Origin: JALEFZ01 sp038527485
Lineage (GTDB): Bacteria > Bacteroidota > Bacteroidia > J057
Reading direction: 5' to 3'
NCBI GenBank assembly: GCA_038527485.1
Contig: JBCBFT010000001.1
Location: forward strand, 62,001 to 126,000
DNA length: 64,000 nucleotides
Below, in pieces: positions 1 through 10,200 of the stretch. Made by a program: the position numbers and the translations under genes. Positions within the stretch are counted from its first letter, which is position 1, and the number at the start of each line of letters is the position of its first letter. The notes under the pieces were generated by a model, which was given only the letters and a program-made list of their open reading frames with translations, was not told the origin of the DNA and ran no database searches.

Positions 1-2778
1 GTCTGTCACTGTAAGTACTACGCTGTAGGTCCCGATATTTGGAGGGTAGATGTGGACAGGATTGGGAATGGTCGATGTATTGCCGTCACCGAAGTTCCAG
101 AGGTAGGTATTGCCTACGCCTGTAGATTGATTGATGAAACTGACAGGGGCTCCAGGACAGGAAATCGTATCGTTGGTTGTGAAGGCCGCATTGGGGAAGG
201 TCGGCTGGATCAAGGATTGCTTGACCAGCGTATCCGAGCATCCTTGATCGTCTACAATCACCAACTGGACGTCATAGGACCCTGTCTGCGTATATGTATG
301 CGTCGGATTGGGACCTGTCCCTACTCCCCCATCACCGAAGTCCCAAAACCAGCCTGTAATGTTATTGGTTCCAGGTACTACATAGCTGCTGTCCATGAAA
401 CTCACCGAAAGCGGCGCACATCCTGTCACAGTATCGACCAAGAAGACCGCTTTAGGGCCTACAATCTGGATGAGATTGGGGAGCGTCAGCGTATCTGCAC
501 AACCGCCATTGCGCTGAGCAATCAATGTCACATCGTAGCTTCCTGGTGTAGCATATACATGTGAAGGATTGGCTTGGTTGGAAAAGTTTCCATCCCCAAA
601 GTCCCACAAGTATCCCGTCGCATCAATGGATGTATTGGTAAAATCTACGGGAAGCCCTGTACAGCCTGCTGTCTGGTTGACCGTAAATCCTGCTACAGGC
701 GTGCGTATCTCAAAGGTCTCCGAATACGAATCGACACAGGTCGTGGTATCGTTTGTCACGACAAGTTGAACCGTGTAGGTTCCAGGTGTCGTATAAGTGT
801 GTGTCGGAAACTGCGTCGTGTCCTGTGGACTTCCATCCCCAAAATCCCATTGCCAGCCAGTTGCCATGATGGAAGCGTCTGTGAAGGAAATGGTCAGCGG
901 CACTTGGCAACCACCTTCTGGGTTCATGACAAAGTCCGCAATCGGTCCTAAGACTTTGATAAAATCGGGTTTAAGCAAGGTATCCGCACAACCAAAATTC
1001 GTCGTCACCAGCATGACATCAAATGTCCCAGTATCCCCATAAGCATGTACAGGATTTTGTAAGATGGAACCTGTCCCATCTCCAAAAAACCATTCCCACT
1101 CTGTCGCGGCACTCGATTGATCCACAAAACTCACGGGATCTTGCGCACACACGATCAGCGGATTGGCCGTAAAATTTACTGTGGGCAAAAGTCCCGCTTC
1201 AATAAAAGAATAGCTGACGGTATCTCGGCAGCCTTCAGATGTGACGACTGTGAGAGAAACTGTGTACAGTCCTTGTCCTGTGTAGGTATGTGATGGATTT
1301 TGGGCAAAAGTTCCTGTACCATCTCCGAAATCCCAAACCCAATTGGTGATGCTATCATAACTAGAAATACTGAGATCCAAAAAATTGACTCCCAAAGGGG
1401 TACACCCTTCTACTGTATCTGGTAAAAAGGAGGCAATGGGAGGAATGATTTGGATGAAATTGGGCTGGTTGATGGTATCGCGACAGCCATTGGTACTTTC
1501 CGCAATCAATTGAACATCGAAAAAACCAGTGGTATTGTAGACATGTGTCGGATTGGCCACATTGGCGGTATTCCCATCTCCAAAATCCCAAAACCAATTA
1601 ACTGTATTGGTTGTTTGTGCGGTGAAATTAACCACATGCGGTGTCTGACACCCATCTACGTCATCAGCCGTAAATGCAGCAACAGGCGAAGGCTGAACCA
1701 GTATGCTCTGAGGAAAGGTGAACGTATCCTGACAACCCAAGGCATTGCTGGCGATCAGCTGAAGGGTATACACACCTGGTGTGGTATAAGTATGAATAGG
1801 TGTCTGTCCTGATTGCGTCGTTCCATCTCCAAAGTCCCACAAATAACTACTAGCTCCCATAGAGGTATTGGAAATGGCCAGCATTTCGCCCACACAAGCT
1901 GTTGTATCGGCTAGGTTGAAACTGGCAGTCGGAAACTGAAAGGGAATCAAATCCTGGCGTACCAAGGTATCTGAACAACCATTGGCATTGGTCGCAATCA
2001 GCGAAACTGTATAGTTCCCTGGATTAGTGTAGAAGTGAACAGGGTTCTGCTGCGTAGAGGTTCCCCCATCTCCAAAGTCCCATTGATAAGTGTACGACCC
2101 ACTTGGATTTACATTCGAAGTAAAAGCAATCTCTAACGGATTTTGGCAACCTGCCACTGATGTCCATGAAAAATTGGTATTGACGGGCTGTCCTACGCTG
2201 ACCAAATCAGATTGGAAAAGCGTACCACTACATCCATTGCTATCCACAACCACCAGGGTTACATCATAAGTCCCTGGCGTATTGTATACATGAGAAGGAT
2301 TGGCTTGGGTAGAAATAGAACCATCGCCAAAATCCCATGTGTAACTGATGATCGGTGCGTCTAGCCCTATAGAGGAATCAGTCAATTGAACGGAGAGTGG
2401 CACACAACCTGCCGTCACATCTGCCTCATAGTCTGCTACAGGATCTGCAAAAATTTTGATATAGTTTGTCTTTATCATGGTATCCTGCACAACCCCATCA
2501 CTCACAATGAGCGTGACTGTGTACATACCAGGGTTCAAATAGATCACGGCAGGCGAAGGCAAAGTTGACGTATTCCCATTACCGAAGTCCCACTGGTAGC
2601 TGCTTATCGCACCTGTAGTCTGCGGAATGAACTGCACGGTAAGGGGGCTACATCCAGATTGAGTGTTGGAGGTAAAGTCTGCTGTGACTTGCGCATCAGC
2701 CCTCCCCATAAGTCCCAACCAAAGCACACACAAGGCATAGCAACAGCTGGCGCTGCGGCTGAGTAAACCACGCTTCAT
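1..2778 (-). CDS. Giant secreted PKD-repeat protein (C-terminus beyond window)
   Basis: An open frame of 926 codons runs from an ATG at 2778 to the left edge with no stop, so the C-terminus is missing. The first ~30 residues are a signal peptide ending near Ala-Asp-Ala-Gln. The rest is at least 11 PKD-type beta-sandwich repeats of about 83 residues, each marked by a W-D-F-G-D-G motif (variants WDFGNG, WFFGDG and WNFGDG; first Trp at residue 63) followed by a P-x-H-x-Y segment. Most repeats also carry a Cys near their start (G-C-x-P-L) and another near their end (G-C-x-D-T), suggesting one disulfide per repeat. PKD arrays are common in Bacteroidota surface adhesins and T9SS cargo. A T9SS sorting domain would be expected beyond the edge but cannot be seen. 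Export and repeat structure are clear; an adhesive role is inferred. Confidence 0.9.
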   Translation of the reverse strand, partial: MKRGLLSRSASCCYALCVLWLGLMGRADAQVTADFTSNTQSGCSPLTVQFIPQTTGAISSYQWDFGNGNTSTLPSPAVIYLNPGMYTVTLIVSDGVVQDTMIKTNYIKIFADPVADYEADVTAGCVPLSVQLTDSSIGLDAPIISYTWDFGDGSISTQANPSHVYNTPGTYDVTLVVVDSNGCSGTLFQSDLVSVGQPVNTNFSWTSVAGCQNPLEIAFTSNVNPSGSYTYQWDFGDGGTSTQQNPVHFYTNPGNYTVSLIATNANGCSDTLVRQDLIPFQFPTASFNLADTTACVGEMLAISNTSMGASSYLWDFGDGTTQSGQTPIHTYTTPGVYTLQLIASNALGCQDTFTFPQSILVQPSPVAAFTADDVDGCQTPHVVNFTAQTTNTVNWFWDFGDGNTANVANPTHVYNTTGFFDVQLIAESTNGCRDTINQPNFIQIIPPIASFLPDTVEGCTPLGVNFLDLSISSYDSITNWVWDFGDGTGTFAQNPSHTYTGQGLYTVSLTVVTSEGCRDTVSYSFIEAGLLPTVNFTANPLIVCAQDPVSFVDQSSAATEWEWFFGDGTGSILQNPVHAYGDTGTFDVMLVTTNFGCADTLLKPDFIKVLGPIADFVMNPEGGCQVPLTISFTDASIMATGWQWDFGDGSPQDTTQFPTHTYTTPGTYTVQLVVTNDTTTCVDSYSETFEIRTPVAGFTVNQTAGCTGLPVDFTNTSIDATGYLWDFGDGNFSNQANPSHVYATPGSYDVTLIAQRNGGCADTLTLPNLIQIVGPKAVFLVDTVTGCAPLSVSFMDSSYVVPGTNNITGWFWDFGDGGVGTGPNPTHTYTQTGSYDVQLVIVDDQGCSDTLVKQSLIQPTFPNAAFTTNDTISCPGAPVSFINQSTGVGNTYLWNFGDGNTSTIPNPVHIYPPNIGTYSVVLTVTD

Positions 2779-3211
2779 AATTATTGTGTTAAAGTGTCTT
2801 CTGTGGAAGCGGACGATAATTTTTTGATTCCCTTATGCATACCCCTATGCATGTGCCGCTCCACAGTCCCCAAGTTAGCTGCTACATATTTGCAAAAATC
2901 GTACGTGAACGGTTAAAAAATAGGGATTGCCTGTTTGGTCAATGTAACAATGCGTATGGAAATGGTCGCAGGAAAAAGAAAAGGAAAACTTGACTTACAC
3001 AATGCGTCAATTTTTCCTTCCAAATCTAAAAATTTATTGACTGATCTTTCTATTTTTCCTATTTGAATGTTCTCTCCCCAAACCATTTCATTATGAGATT
3101 GGATTATTTTTATGATAAATTTCACGAATCATCAATCATTGACAAAAAAGAAAAACCCTTTCCGATTTTGACTCGATGAAAGGTTTTCCAGGAAAATGCA
3201 GTTTTTTTAAT
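2779..3211. other. Intergenic region, no gene seen
   Basis: AT-rich gap between two minus-strand genes. It must hold the 5' region of the PKD protein, but I found no convincing TTTG-N19-TAnnTTTG promoter on the minus strand. No clear hairpin terminator follows the GH65 gene, and the short open frames here look random. Confidence 0.4.
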
Positions 3212-5260
3212 TTATCGCTTTATTTGGACTGTCTCGCGATCGCGTCCCAAACCTGTAATTGTGAGCGATTCCCAAGCTTTGGGAAGTGGAGCAGACAATA
3301 TCGGAAGCTTTTCGTTTTCAATTGCCACCCCTCCAAACCCAAAGATGATGGCTTGTAACAAACCACCCGCTCCTGTAGCAAAATAAGGATTGGCACATCC
3401 CTTACACTCGGCCAACACGCCAAAAGGCGGTACTTCATTGGGTTGATAACTCTTCAAAAACAGCTCATACGCTTTCTCTGTCTGCCCCAGGCGTTGGTAT
3501 AAGATCGACAGTGTCGCATATCCCATGGCAGGTCCTCCCTTGTCGATGCGTGGCTCATAGAACTTCAGGTCCTTCTCTATCTGATCAGGATCTGAAATCA
3601 CTCCCAATGGAAAGGCCAATAGATTCACATCTGCCTGCTTGATGATGGTATCCTTATAGGTCGCATGCTCTGCTGTCACGCCATTAGATAGCTTGAGCAA
3701 GGGAATTTGGGCACTGATTTTCTTCCAGTCTGTATTCGGCTCCAGTCCTAGTTCTTGGCTCGCGGCAACCGCATACTTAAGCGAGGCAATGGCTACCCCA
3801 TTGGTAAACGCATTGTCGTCTACATTTTCTGCATATTCATCGGCAGCGACTACATTGTATATGTGCGAGACACCATTTTCATCTGTCGCTACCCGACTCA
3901 CCCAAAAATCCGCAATTTCCTTTAGCATGGGATAGCCTTTTTCCTTCAGCCATTCTTTGTCTCTCGTGATTCTGTAATAGTTCCAGTAAGCGACCGCCAC
4001 ATCGCCTGTAATATGATGCTCAAATGGACCTGTAATCGCCCAAACTGGTGTAGCCTCTTGCCCTTCATCATCGGATTCCCAGGGAAACATGGCCCCTTTG
4101 TATCCATGAGATTGGGCATTTTGCTTGGCCATGTCCAATCGATCCCATCTGTAATCCAAAAGCGACTTCGCCATCTCAGGTTGGAGCATGAGCAAGGGCG
4201 GATACATCCACAGCTCTGTGTCCCAAAACACATGGCCATTGTAGCCTAATCCCGATAGTCCCATCGGAGACATGGAGTAGCCCGAGTTCTCTCGCGTAAA
4301 AGCGTACAGGTGATAAAGGGCACTGCGAACAGCCAGCTGAGAACGACGGTCTCCCTCAATGATGATATCTGCTTCCCAAAGTTTGTCCCAAGCTGCCTTG
4401 TGTCGATCGATCAGACGTGCCCGTCCTTCCAAAGCTGCGTAGAGTGTGAGTCGCTCTGCCTCGTTGAAAGGGTCTGCATAGTGCTCCGTAGAGACCTCAG
4501 ACCCCAAAACGGCGAAACGAAATTTCTCTCCCTTTTTCAGGTCCTTGTCTATATGAATAAAGTGACGACCGTAGTCCCAAGATTCATGAATGAGTTTTTC
4601 ATAGTCCGTTTCTTCCTCCAAAAGGACTGTATTAGATGCAGCGAGTATATGCTTTCCTGTCGGGCTCATCCCTTGTGAACTCATCAAGGGAATCTTGACG
4701 TGGGGACGATTGATCATCTGATAGTGGTTGGTCACCTCTCGCAAGATCTCAGGGGATTGTATTTCACTGCCAACATCTACTCCCACATCTGTGAGCGCTG
4801 TCACCTCCACTTCAATCATAGAAGTGAAAGGCAAATGGCGAAGTGCGCGGAGACTGTAGGCTACTCTGACCTGATCATTGAATTGAAAGCTGGCATGGAA
4901 GGTCCCATCTTTCATGTCGAGGTATTGGCGATAGAACTGAATATTTTCAAAGGAGATGGATGCTTTGGCTTCTCCTTGTCCTACCTTCAAGAACATATTG
5001 GCAAAGTTGAAGCCCTTGAGGATATTGGATACGCGCCCTCGGCCATAGGTGTCAAATACCCCATTGAGGACGACTTCTTCTACTTGGAGCGGCTGAGCAG
5101 AAGAGACGAGGCCCACCATCCCGTTGGCTACCGTGATGCCGTAATAGTTGTCAGGGTCTATCCCATCGGCTTCTATCAGCCAGGGAGATTTCTGGCGGAT
5201 GTCTTGTGCATAGACAAGACTACATATACATAGTGTGAGTAAGAGTATCGCTTTTTGCAT
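3212..5260 (-). CDS. Exported GH65 alpha-glucosidase (kojibiose-hydrolase-like)
   Basis: 682-residue enzyme with a signal peptide (residues 1-19, ending VYAQ), so it acts in the periplasm or outside the cell. It has the GH65 layout: an N-terminal beta-sandwich (about 20-270), a linker, and an (alpha/alpha)6 barrel with the substrate-site motif FWDTELWM at 345-352. DEYAENVDD at 474-482 contains the likely general acid Glu475, and a K-Q-A-D-V motif follows downstream. GH65 includes phosphorylases and hydrolases of alpha-glucosides such as trehalose, maltose and kojibiose. An exported member in this phylum is more likely a hydrolase, because phosphorolysis is normally cytoplasmic. The closest characterised type I know is the Flavobacterium kojibiose hydrolase. 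The exact linkage is not visible. The gene stands alone on the minus strand with no sugar transporter beside it. Confidence 0.85.
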   Translation of the reverse strand: MQKAILLLTLCICSLVYAQDIRQKSPWLIEADGIDPDNYYGITVANGMVGLVSSAQPLQVEEVVLNGVFDTYGRGRVSNILKGFNFANMFLKVGQGEAKASISFENIQFYRQYLDMKDGTFHASFQFNDQVRVAYSLRALRHLPFTSMIEVEVTALTDVGVDVGSEIQSPEILREVTNHYQMINRPHVKIPLMSSQGMSPTGKHILAASNTVLLEEETDYEKLIHESWDYGRHFIHIDKDLKKGEKFRFAVLGSEVSTEHYADPFNEAERLTLYAALEGRARLIDRHKAAWDKLWEADIIIEGDRRSQLAVRSALYHLYAFTRENSGYSMSPMGLSGLGYNGHVFWDTELWMYPPLLMLQPEMAKSLLDYRWDRLDMAKQNAQSHGYKGAMFPWESDDEGQEATPVWAITGPFEHHITGDVAVAYWNYYRITRDKEWLKEKGYPMLKEIADFWVSRVATDENGVSHIYNVVAADEYAENVDDNAFTNGVAIASLKYAVAASQELGLEPNTDWKKISAQIPLLKLSNGVTAEHATYKDTIIKQADVNLLAFPLGVISDPDQIEKDLKFYEPRIDKGGPAMGYATLSILYQRLGQTEKAYELFLKSYQPNEVPPFGVLAECKGCANPYFATGAGGLLQAIIFGFGGVAIENEKLPILSAPLPKAWESLTITGLGRDRETVQIKR

Positions 5261-5449
5261 GTCCCAATTATTTCATGGGAAAATGGGAAGGGAGGAAATA
5301 AAATGCAAATCAGGGTGAAGCATATGCAATTTCACTATTTCTTGTGAAAGACATGATGGTAACTTCATATGATTTTGAGATTTTCTCCCCCTTTCTTTCT
5401 ACACATTCTTTATATTATGGTATCTACCCACCCTTAAATATATACCCCC

Positions 5450-6244
5450 ATGATTACATTTGGTGATATTATGACCCGTGGCCTGATTTATTATGATGAA
5501 GAGTACATTGAAGAGTGTAAATCGTTTTGTGAGGTGAGAAAGATTAGCTATCTGCCTCATATTGATAAGCACCATCAAATTTATCCATATGAAAAGAAAA
5601 ATCGTACCTTCTTAGACCCAACCCATATTCAGGATTACCAGACCGTGCAAGAAGAAGATTTTGTTTTCAATTCAAGTTTGCGAGGAGCTTTTGCCAAACA
5701 TAAAATCCTATTTGTCAAGCAAAAGAAAAGTCTAGTTGGAGTCGTTCATTTTTCTGACTACAATCGACCTAAAGTTTCAGATTATCTCTTTCAAAGATTG
5801 AGCAGGCTAGAGAAAGGCTTGGTCAAACTTATTCTCTCCTTTGATGCATTAGAAAAAAATACCCTTTGCCCATATAAAGAGCAAGATGTGAATCCCGCAG
5901 ATCATTCTTTGCTTGAGGAAAGTGATTTTAGGGGATCCAAAATGACCCTTATGAAAACACTCCGCTATGCTTACGATATGAAAATTCTCAAAATCAAAGA
6001 GAAGCATATCGATTTAATCACTGCCATTCGCAACAGAATTGCCCATAGCGAAGGATTGATTGATCGGACAAAAGGCTCTGATTTTGACTATAAATTAGGC
6101 TCATTCCTACGACTTTTAGAGGGAGCTGTTGCACTTGAAATTGCCATCAAGCAAGTCTCCAACGCACTTTATTTCACAGAAATTATTCAAAAAGAAGATC
6201 CCTCCATACCTGTGAAACCACTAGAAGAAGTACTGTTCGATTGA
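5450..6244 (+). CDS. CBS-domain protein with C-terminal HEPN-like domain
   Basis: 264 residues, no signal peptide or membrane segment. Residues 1-110 look like a degenerate CBS pair: I-T-F-G-D-I-M-T at the start resembles the opening of a CBS motif, and LVGVVHFSDYNRP near residue 95 resembles its end. CBS pairs usually sense adenine nucleotides. Residues ~113-250 are helical and contain RNRIAHSE near residue 196, which fits the R-x4-6-H motif of HEPN domains, many of which are RNases in toxin and defence systems. The reading proposed here is a nucleotide-gated HEPN effector, which is inference. The gene is AT-richer than its neighbours, has no partner gene, and is followed by a large inverted repeat, consistent with acquired DNA. 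The ATG at 5450 is the first in frame. Confidence 0.65.
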   Translation: MITFGDIMTRGLIYYDEEYIEECKSFCEVRKISYLPHIDKHHQIYPYEKKNRTFLDPTHIQDYQTVQEEDFVFNSSLRGAFAKHKILFVKQKKSLVGVVHFSDYNRPKVSDYLFQRLSRLEKGLVKLILSFDALEKNTLCPYKEQDVNPADHSLLEESDFRGSKMTLMKTLRYAYDMKILKIKEKHIDLITAIRNRIAHSEGLIDRTKGSDFDYKLGSFLRLLEGAVALEIAIKQVSNALYFTEIIQKEDPSIPVKPLEEVLFD

Positions 6245-7235
6245 TTACCTCTCAACAAAATATATTGAATGTTACAGAATCATACTATGCATATTCCAAC
6301 CTTTACGCGACAAATCATATCCATAAATAAAAAGTTCGATAAAATTATTTCCATACAATCTAAAATTTAATGTTATGGCACTAAGTAAGTGGACATATGT
6401 ATTTAGGTTATATTTAATGTTGTTATAACTTGACTACTAGCACTTTAAAGTCTGATGTCTGACCTTTTACATCTGTCCGTCTACTTAAGTAGGTGGACAG
6501 ATAAAAACGAGTTACGTATACTATAGCGTAGCTCCAACAAATAGCGCCAGCTGTGTCATCTTGATGCCGCTACGAAGTAGGCAGAAAGATCTAAACGAGT
6601 CTTATCTACACGACACTAGATATGAGATTTCATCTCAGTTATACTGCTTTAGTTCCTTCCTCCTTCCCTACGGGAATGGTCGTCAGGATGACCATACTTG
6701 CGCTTTTCATTCGAGGCTACGCCTGCTCTATTATACCCTGTTTTTATCTGTCCACCCACTTATGTAGACAGACCGATGTAAGAGGTCAGACATCAGACTT
6801 TAAAGTGCTAATAGTTAGGATGTAAATAATCGTCTATAGCCTGATTTCACCCGTCCGCCTCTTTAAATATTCGGACCTCTCACTCAAGTAGAACAAGCGC
6901 GTCAAAGGACAGTTATAACGCTGTGAAAATGTATCCTCATATAATATTCCCTCTATTGTACAGAATAATTAGAATTTTGAATGAAGTAATTGTATATCAG
7001 GTATTTAGATGGGCGTTGTTTCCTCTGAGGAAACAATTAATACAGCGATTTTTACCGTTGATATGAAATTGATCATTTGAAGCTCACAGTAACTTAAATT
7101 ACGCACACATTCAGTTAGTTAAGTTTATACAGTATCTGTATAGTAAAGTGATAAGAATGGTAGCGTACGTTTAATTTCCCCCTCAGAAACATCGATACTA
7201 TCCACTATCAGGACCTATACTCGCAGGACGTTTTT
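6245..7235. other. Long AT-rich intergenic region with inverted-repeat element
   Basis: About 990 bases without a convincing gene. The central part is a 384-bp inverted-repeat element (listed separately). The last 420 bases, up to the synthase gene, are AT-rich and unstructured to my eye and show no good Bacteroidota promoter. Two overlapping short frames at 6561-6825 lie inside the repeat element and look non-coding. Confidence 0.5.
6433..6816. repeat. Inverted-repeat element with 77-bp arms
   Basis: The left arm (6433-6509) and right arm (6740-6816) are inverted copies matching at about 70 of 77 positions, around a 230-bp spacer. The arms share CTTTAAAGTCTGATGTCTG and end in GATAAAAAC. The left arm also contains its own near-palindrome (TCTGTCC...GGACAGA, 6474-6503). 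Transcripts could form a long hairpin. It could be a non-autonomous mobile element, two opposed repeat insertions, or a structured RNA. No transposase is nearby. Confidence 0.7.
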
Positions 7236-10200
7236 ATGACAAGATACGACATTCCCAAAGATATCCAGGATCCAGACCTCAAGGTAATCAAAGTACCTAC
7301 AGGTGTTCAGATGTGGACGCTCAGGGGATTTGTGATATTGGGATTGCTCGCCCTCGCCCACTTTCTTTATTGGTTTGTAGACAAAGATCATATTGGCTAT
7401 GCCCCCTTATTTTGGGTGTTAGCCTTTGCCTTCGGCTTTCGGATTCTCAAGATCCTGCATGAGTGGTACCACTATGTTTCCATGAGTGCGCCTGAGTGCC
7501 CCGAGACAGATAAGGAATGGCAAGTGGACATGATCACCACCTATGTTCCAGGGGAGCCTTATGACATGCTGCTGGAGACATTGGAGGCGATGGTCAATGT
7601 GCGCTATCCCCACAAGACCTATCTATGTGACGAGGGCAATGATCCCTTCCTCATAGAAAAATGTAAAGAACTGGGCGTCATCCACAGCTATCGAGGACCC
7701 GATAAGAAGAATGCCAAGGCAGGCAATGTAAATTATTGCCTGAAACATCATTGTGATGGAGAAATTGCGGTGATTCTGGACCCAGACCATGTTCCGAGTC
7801 CAGACTTCTTGGATCGTGTGATTCCTTACTTTGAGGATGAAGAAATTGGGTTCGTCCAGTGTATTCAGGCATATAAGAATCGCAACGAGAGCTTCATCGC
7901 CAAGGGTGCGGCGGAGCAAACTTATCATTTCTATGGTCCCATGATGATGTCGATGAACACCTATGGGACGGTACAAGCGATTGGGGCCAATTGTTCCTTT
8001 CGCCGATCGGCGCTAGACTCCATTGGTGGCCATATGCCTGGACTTTCAGAGGATATGCATACCGCCATGCGTCTACACGCCAAAGGCTGGAAGTCGGTGT
8101 ATGTACCCGAAGCCTTGACCAGAGGGCTGGTACCTGCGACGCTTTCAGGCTACTATCAACAACAACTGAAGTGGTCTAGAGGATCTTTCGATCTACTCGT
8201 GCATGTGGTTCCCAAACTGATTCGTGATTTCTCTTGGCGACAAGCCATTCACTATATCTTGATTCCTCTCTACTTTCTCTCAGGCTTGATCGGGCTGATT
8301 GACATTGCTGTGCCGATCCTGGCCTTGGTGACGGCGCGTTCGCCCTGGCATGTAGAAATGGTCGAACTCTTGCAGGCAGCACTGCCGATCCTCTTGCTGA
8401 CCGTGATCATACGCCAATATGTACAACGGTTTGTACTGGAAGAACATGAGCGTGGATTCCACTTCATGGGAGGTGCCCTGCTGTTTGGTACATGGTGGAT
8501 CAATTTGATTGGGTTGATCTATACCTTCTTCAATGTGAAGGTTCCCTATATTCCCACACCTAAGGATGACGCCAAAGTCGATGAGTGGAAAATTTCCTGG
8601 CCCAACTTTCTTGCCATCTGGGTCAGCTTATCTGCTGTGATCTACGGACTCTCCATTGATTGGAGCCCGTACAGCATGGTGATGGCCACCTACGCAGGGA
8701 TCAATGTTTTCATGTTGAGCTTTATTGTCATTGTCTCTCAGCAAAAGACGCTGTCTAAATTTTATGGCTGGTTGTATGGAGGAAGAGGAATATTGGCCCA
8801 ATTGCGATCGGGTTGGTATCATATTCGTCATGCCTTGATCTATCCCATTCTTCGCAATGCGGGGATCAGCGCGGCACTTCTCATCGGGATGGTATTGGTT
8901 GCCTTTACCTTTCTAAAAGTAGAGCGCGATTTTGATATGACGCGTGAAGGAAATGTCACAAGTGCCCAGACAAGAGAATTCTATAGCGGTCAGTATCTCT
9001 CAGGTATGGGAACATTGACGACGGATACGGAGCAAGTAGACCCTGCTGCGCCTAATCTCGTAGCTGTCAGGACAGCATTGACGCCCGAAGGCTGGGATGT
9101 CAGTACCTGGGAATCTTTGTCTCGCCAGTTAACAGAAGGCCAGATTCCTCTTATAGAAATTCAGCTAGAGGGAATCGATACAGATAGTGAGACACCCGCT
9201 TGGGATGCATTTATCCGAGGGGCATACCAATCACAGTGGGAGCGGATGGCATGGTATTTCCGTACCTGGAAGACTCCCGTGGTGATTCAACCTCATCTGG
9301 TGATACCTGACAGTGTACCTCCTCTGCGCGCCGAAGCCTACCGATTGGCATGGGCAGAGATGGTTCGAATTGTGCGTAACGAAGGTGCATGGAATGTCTT
9401 GTGGTCATGGCCGCAGACCGAACATACCGAGTTATTTCCTGGGAAGTATTGGGTGGATTATCGGCATATGGCCATGGATCAGTATGTCCGTGATACCGTA
9501 CAGACGCAATGGGACCATATTCCTTTGTTCCTGACGAGTACAGGAGGAAAGGCAGAAGATGTAGGACAATGGCAAGAAGATGGAGCTGTCCACGCGGTAA
9601 TCATCAAGTCGAAGAAAGAAAATGCTCAGCAATCCATTAGTATCAAAGAACTCTTACAGTTTCAGCAAGAGGTGCTGGGGCTGAAGGAGCAAACATATCT
9701 TCTCAGCAAAGTAGGGGAAGAAAAAGAGAAAGTCGAATCCATGCAGGTCGTACCTGTCCGTATGGAAGAAGAGCCCATGGCGCCTACTTCAGGCGTACAG
9801 TTGACCCAAGGTCCTGAAGGATGGACGCTAAGTGTAGATGGTGCGCCCTTTTTCATCAAAGGGATTTCCTACAATCCAGCTCATGACTGGCGAGATGGAT
9901 TTACGCCTTTGACGCGACACAAGCTGGAGGAGGACTTCGAAGCCATCAAGGAGATGGGAGCCAATACGATCCGTCGCTACACACCTGGCGTATACGATAT
10001 CAATATCCTGCGGGCGGCAGAGGCAGCAGATCTGAAGATTTTATATGGTTTTTGGTTTGACCCAGCGATAGACTATAGTCAGGATGAAGAGGCCAAAGCC
10101 AAATATAGAGCACAAATTATAGAGACGATTCAGGAGTTGCGTGGCAATCCCACCATCCTGGGCTGGAACCTGGGCAATGAGACCTTCTTTAAGCTCTCGA

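Noticed and set aside
52..1812. Several plus-strand open frames of 60-170 codons
   Set aside because: They are antisense to the PKD-repeat gene, whose minus-strand frame is open throughout with clear repeats.
3212..5260. Calling the GH65 protein a phosphorylase
   Set aside because: The signal peptide puts it outside the cytoplasm, where phosphorolysis is unlikely; hydrolase is preferred, though not proven.
6561..6825. Two overlapping plus-strand frames
   Set aside because: They lie within the inverted-repeat element and follow its repeat sequence, not a protein pattern.
7021..7235. Promoter for the synthase gene
   Set aside because: No TAnnTTTG with a TTTG at 19 bases was found; AT-rich sequence alone is not enough.
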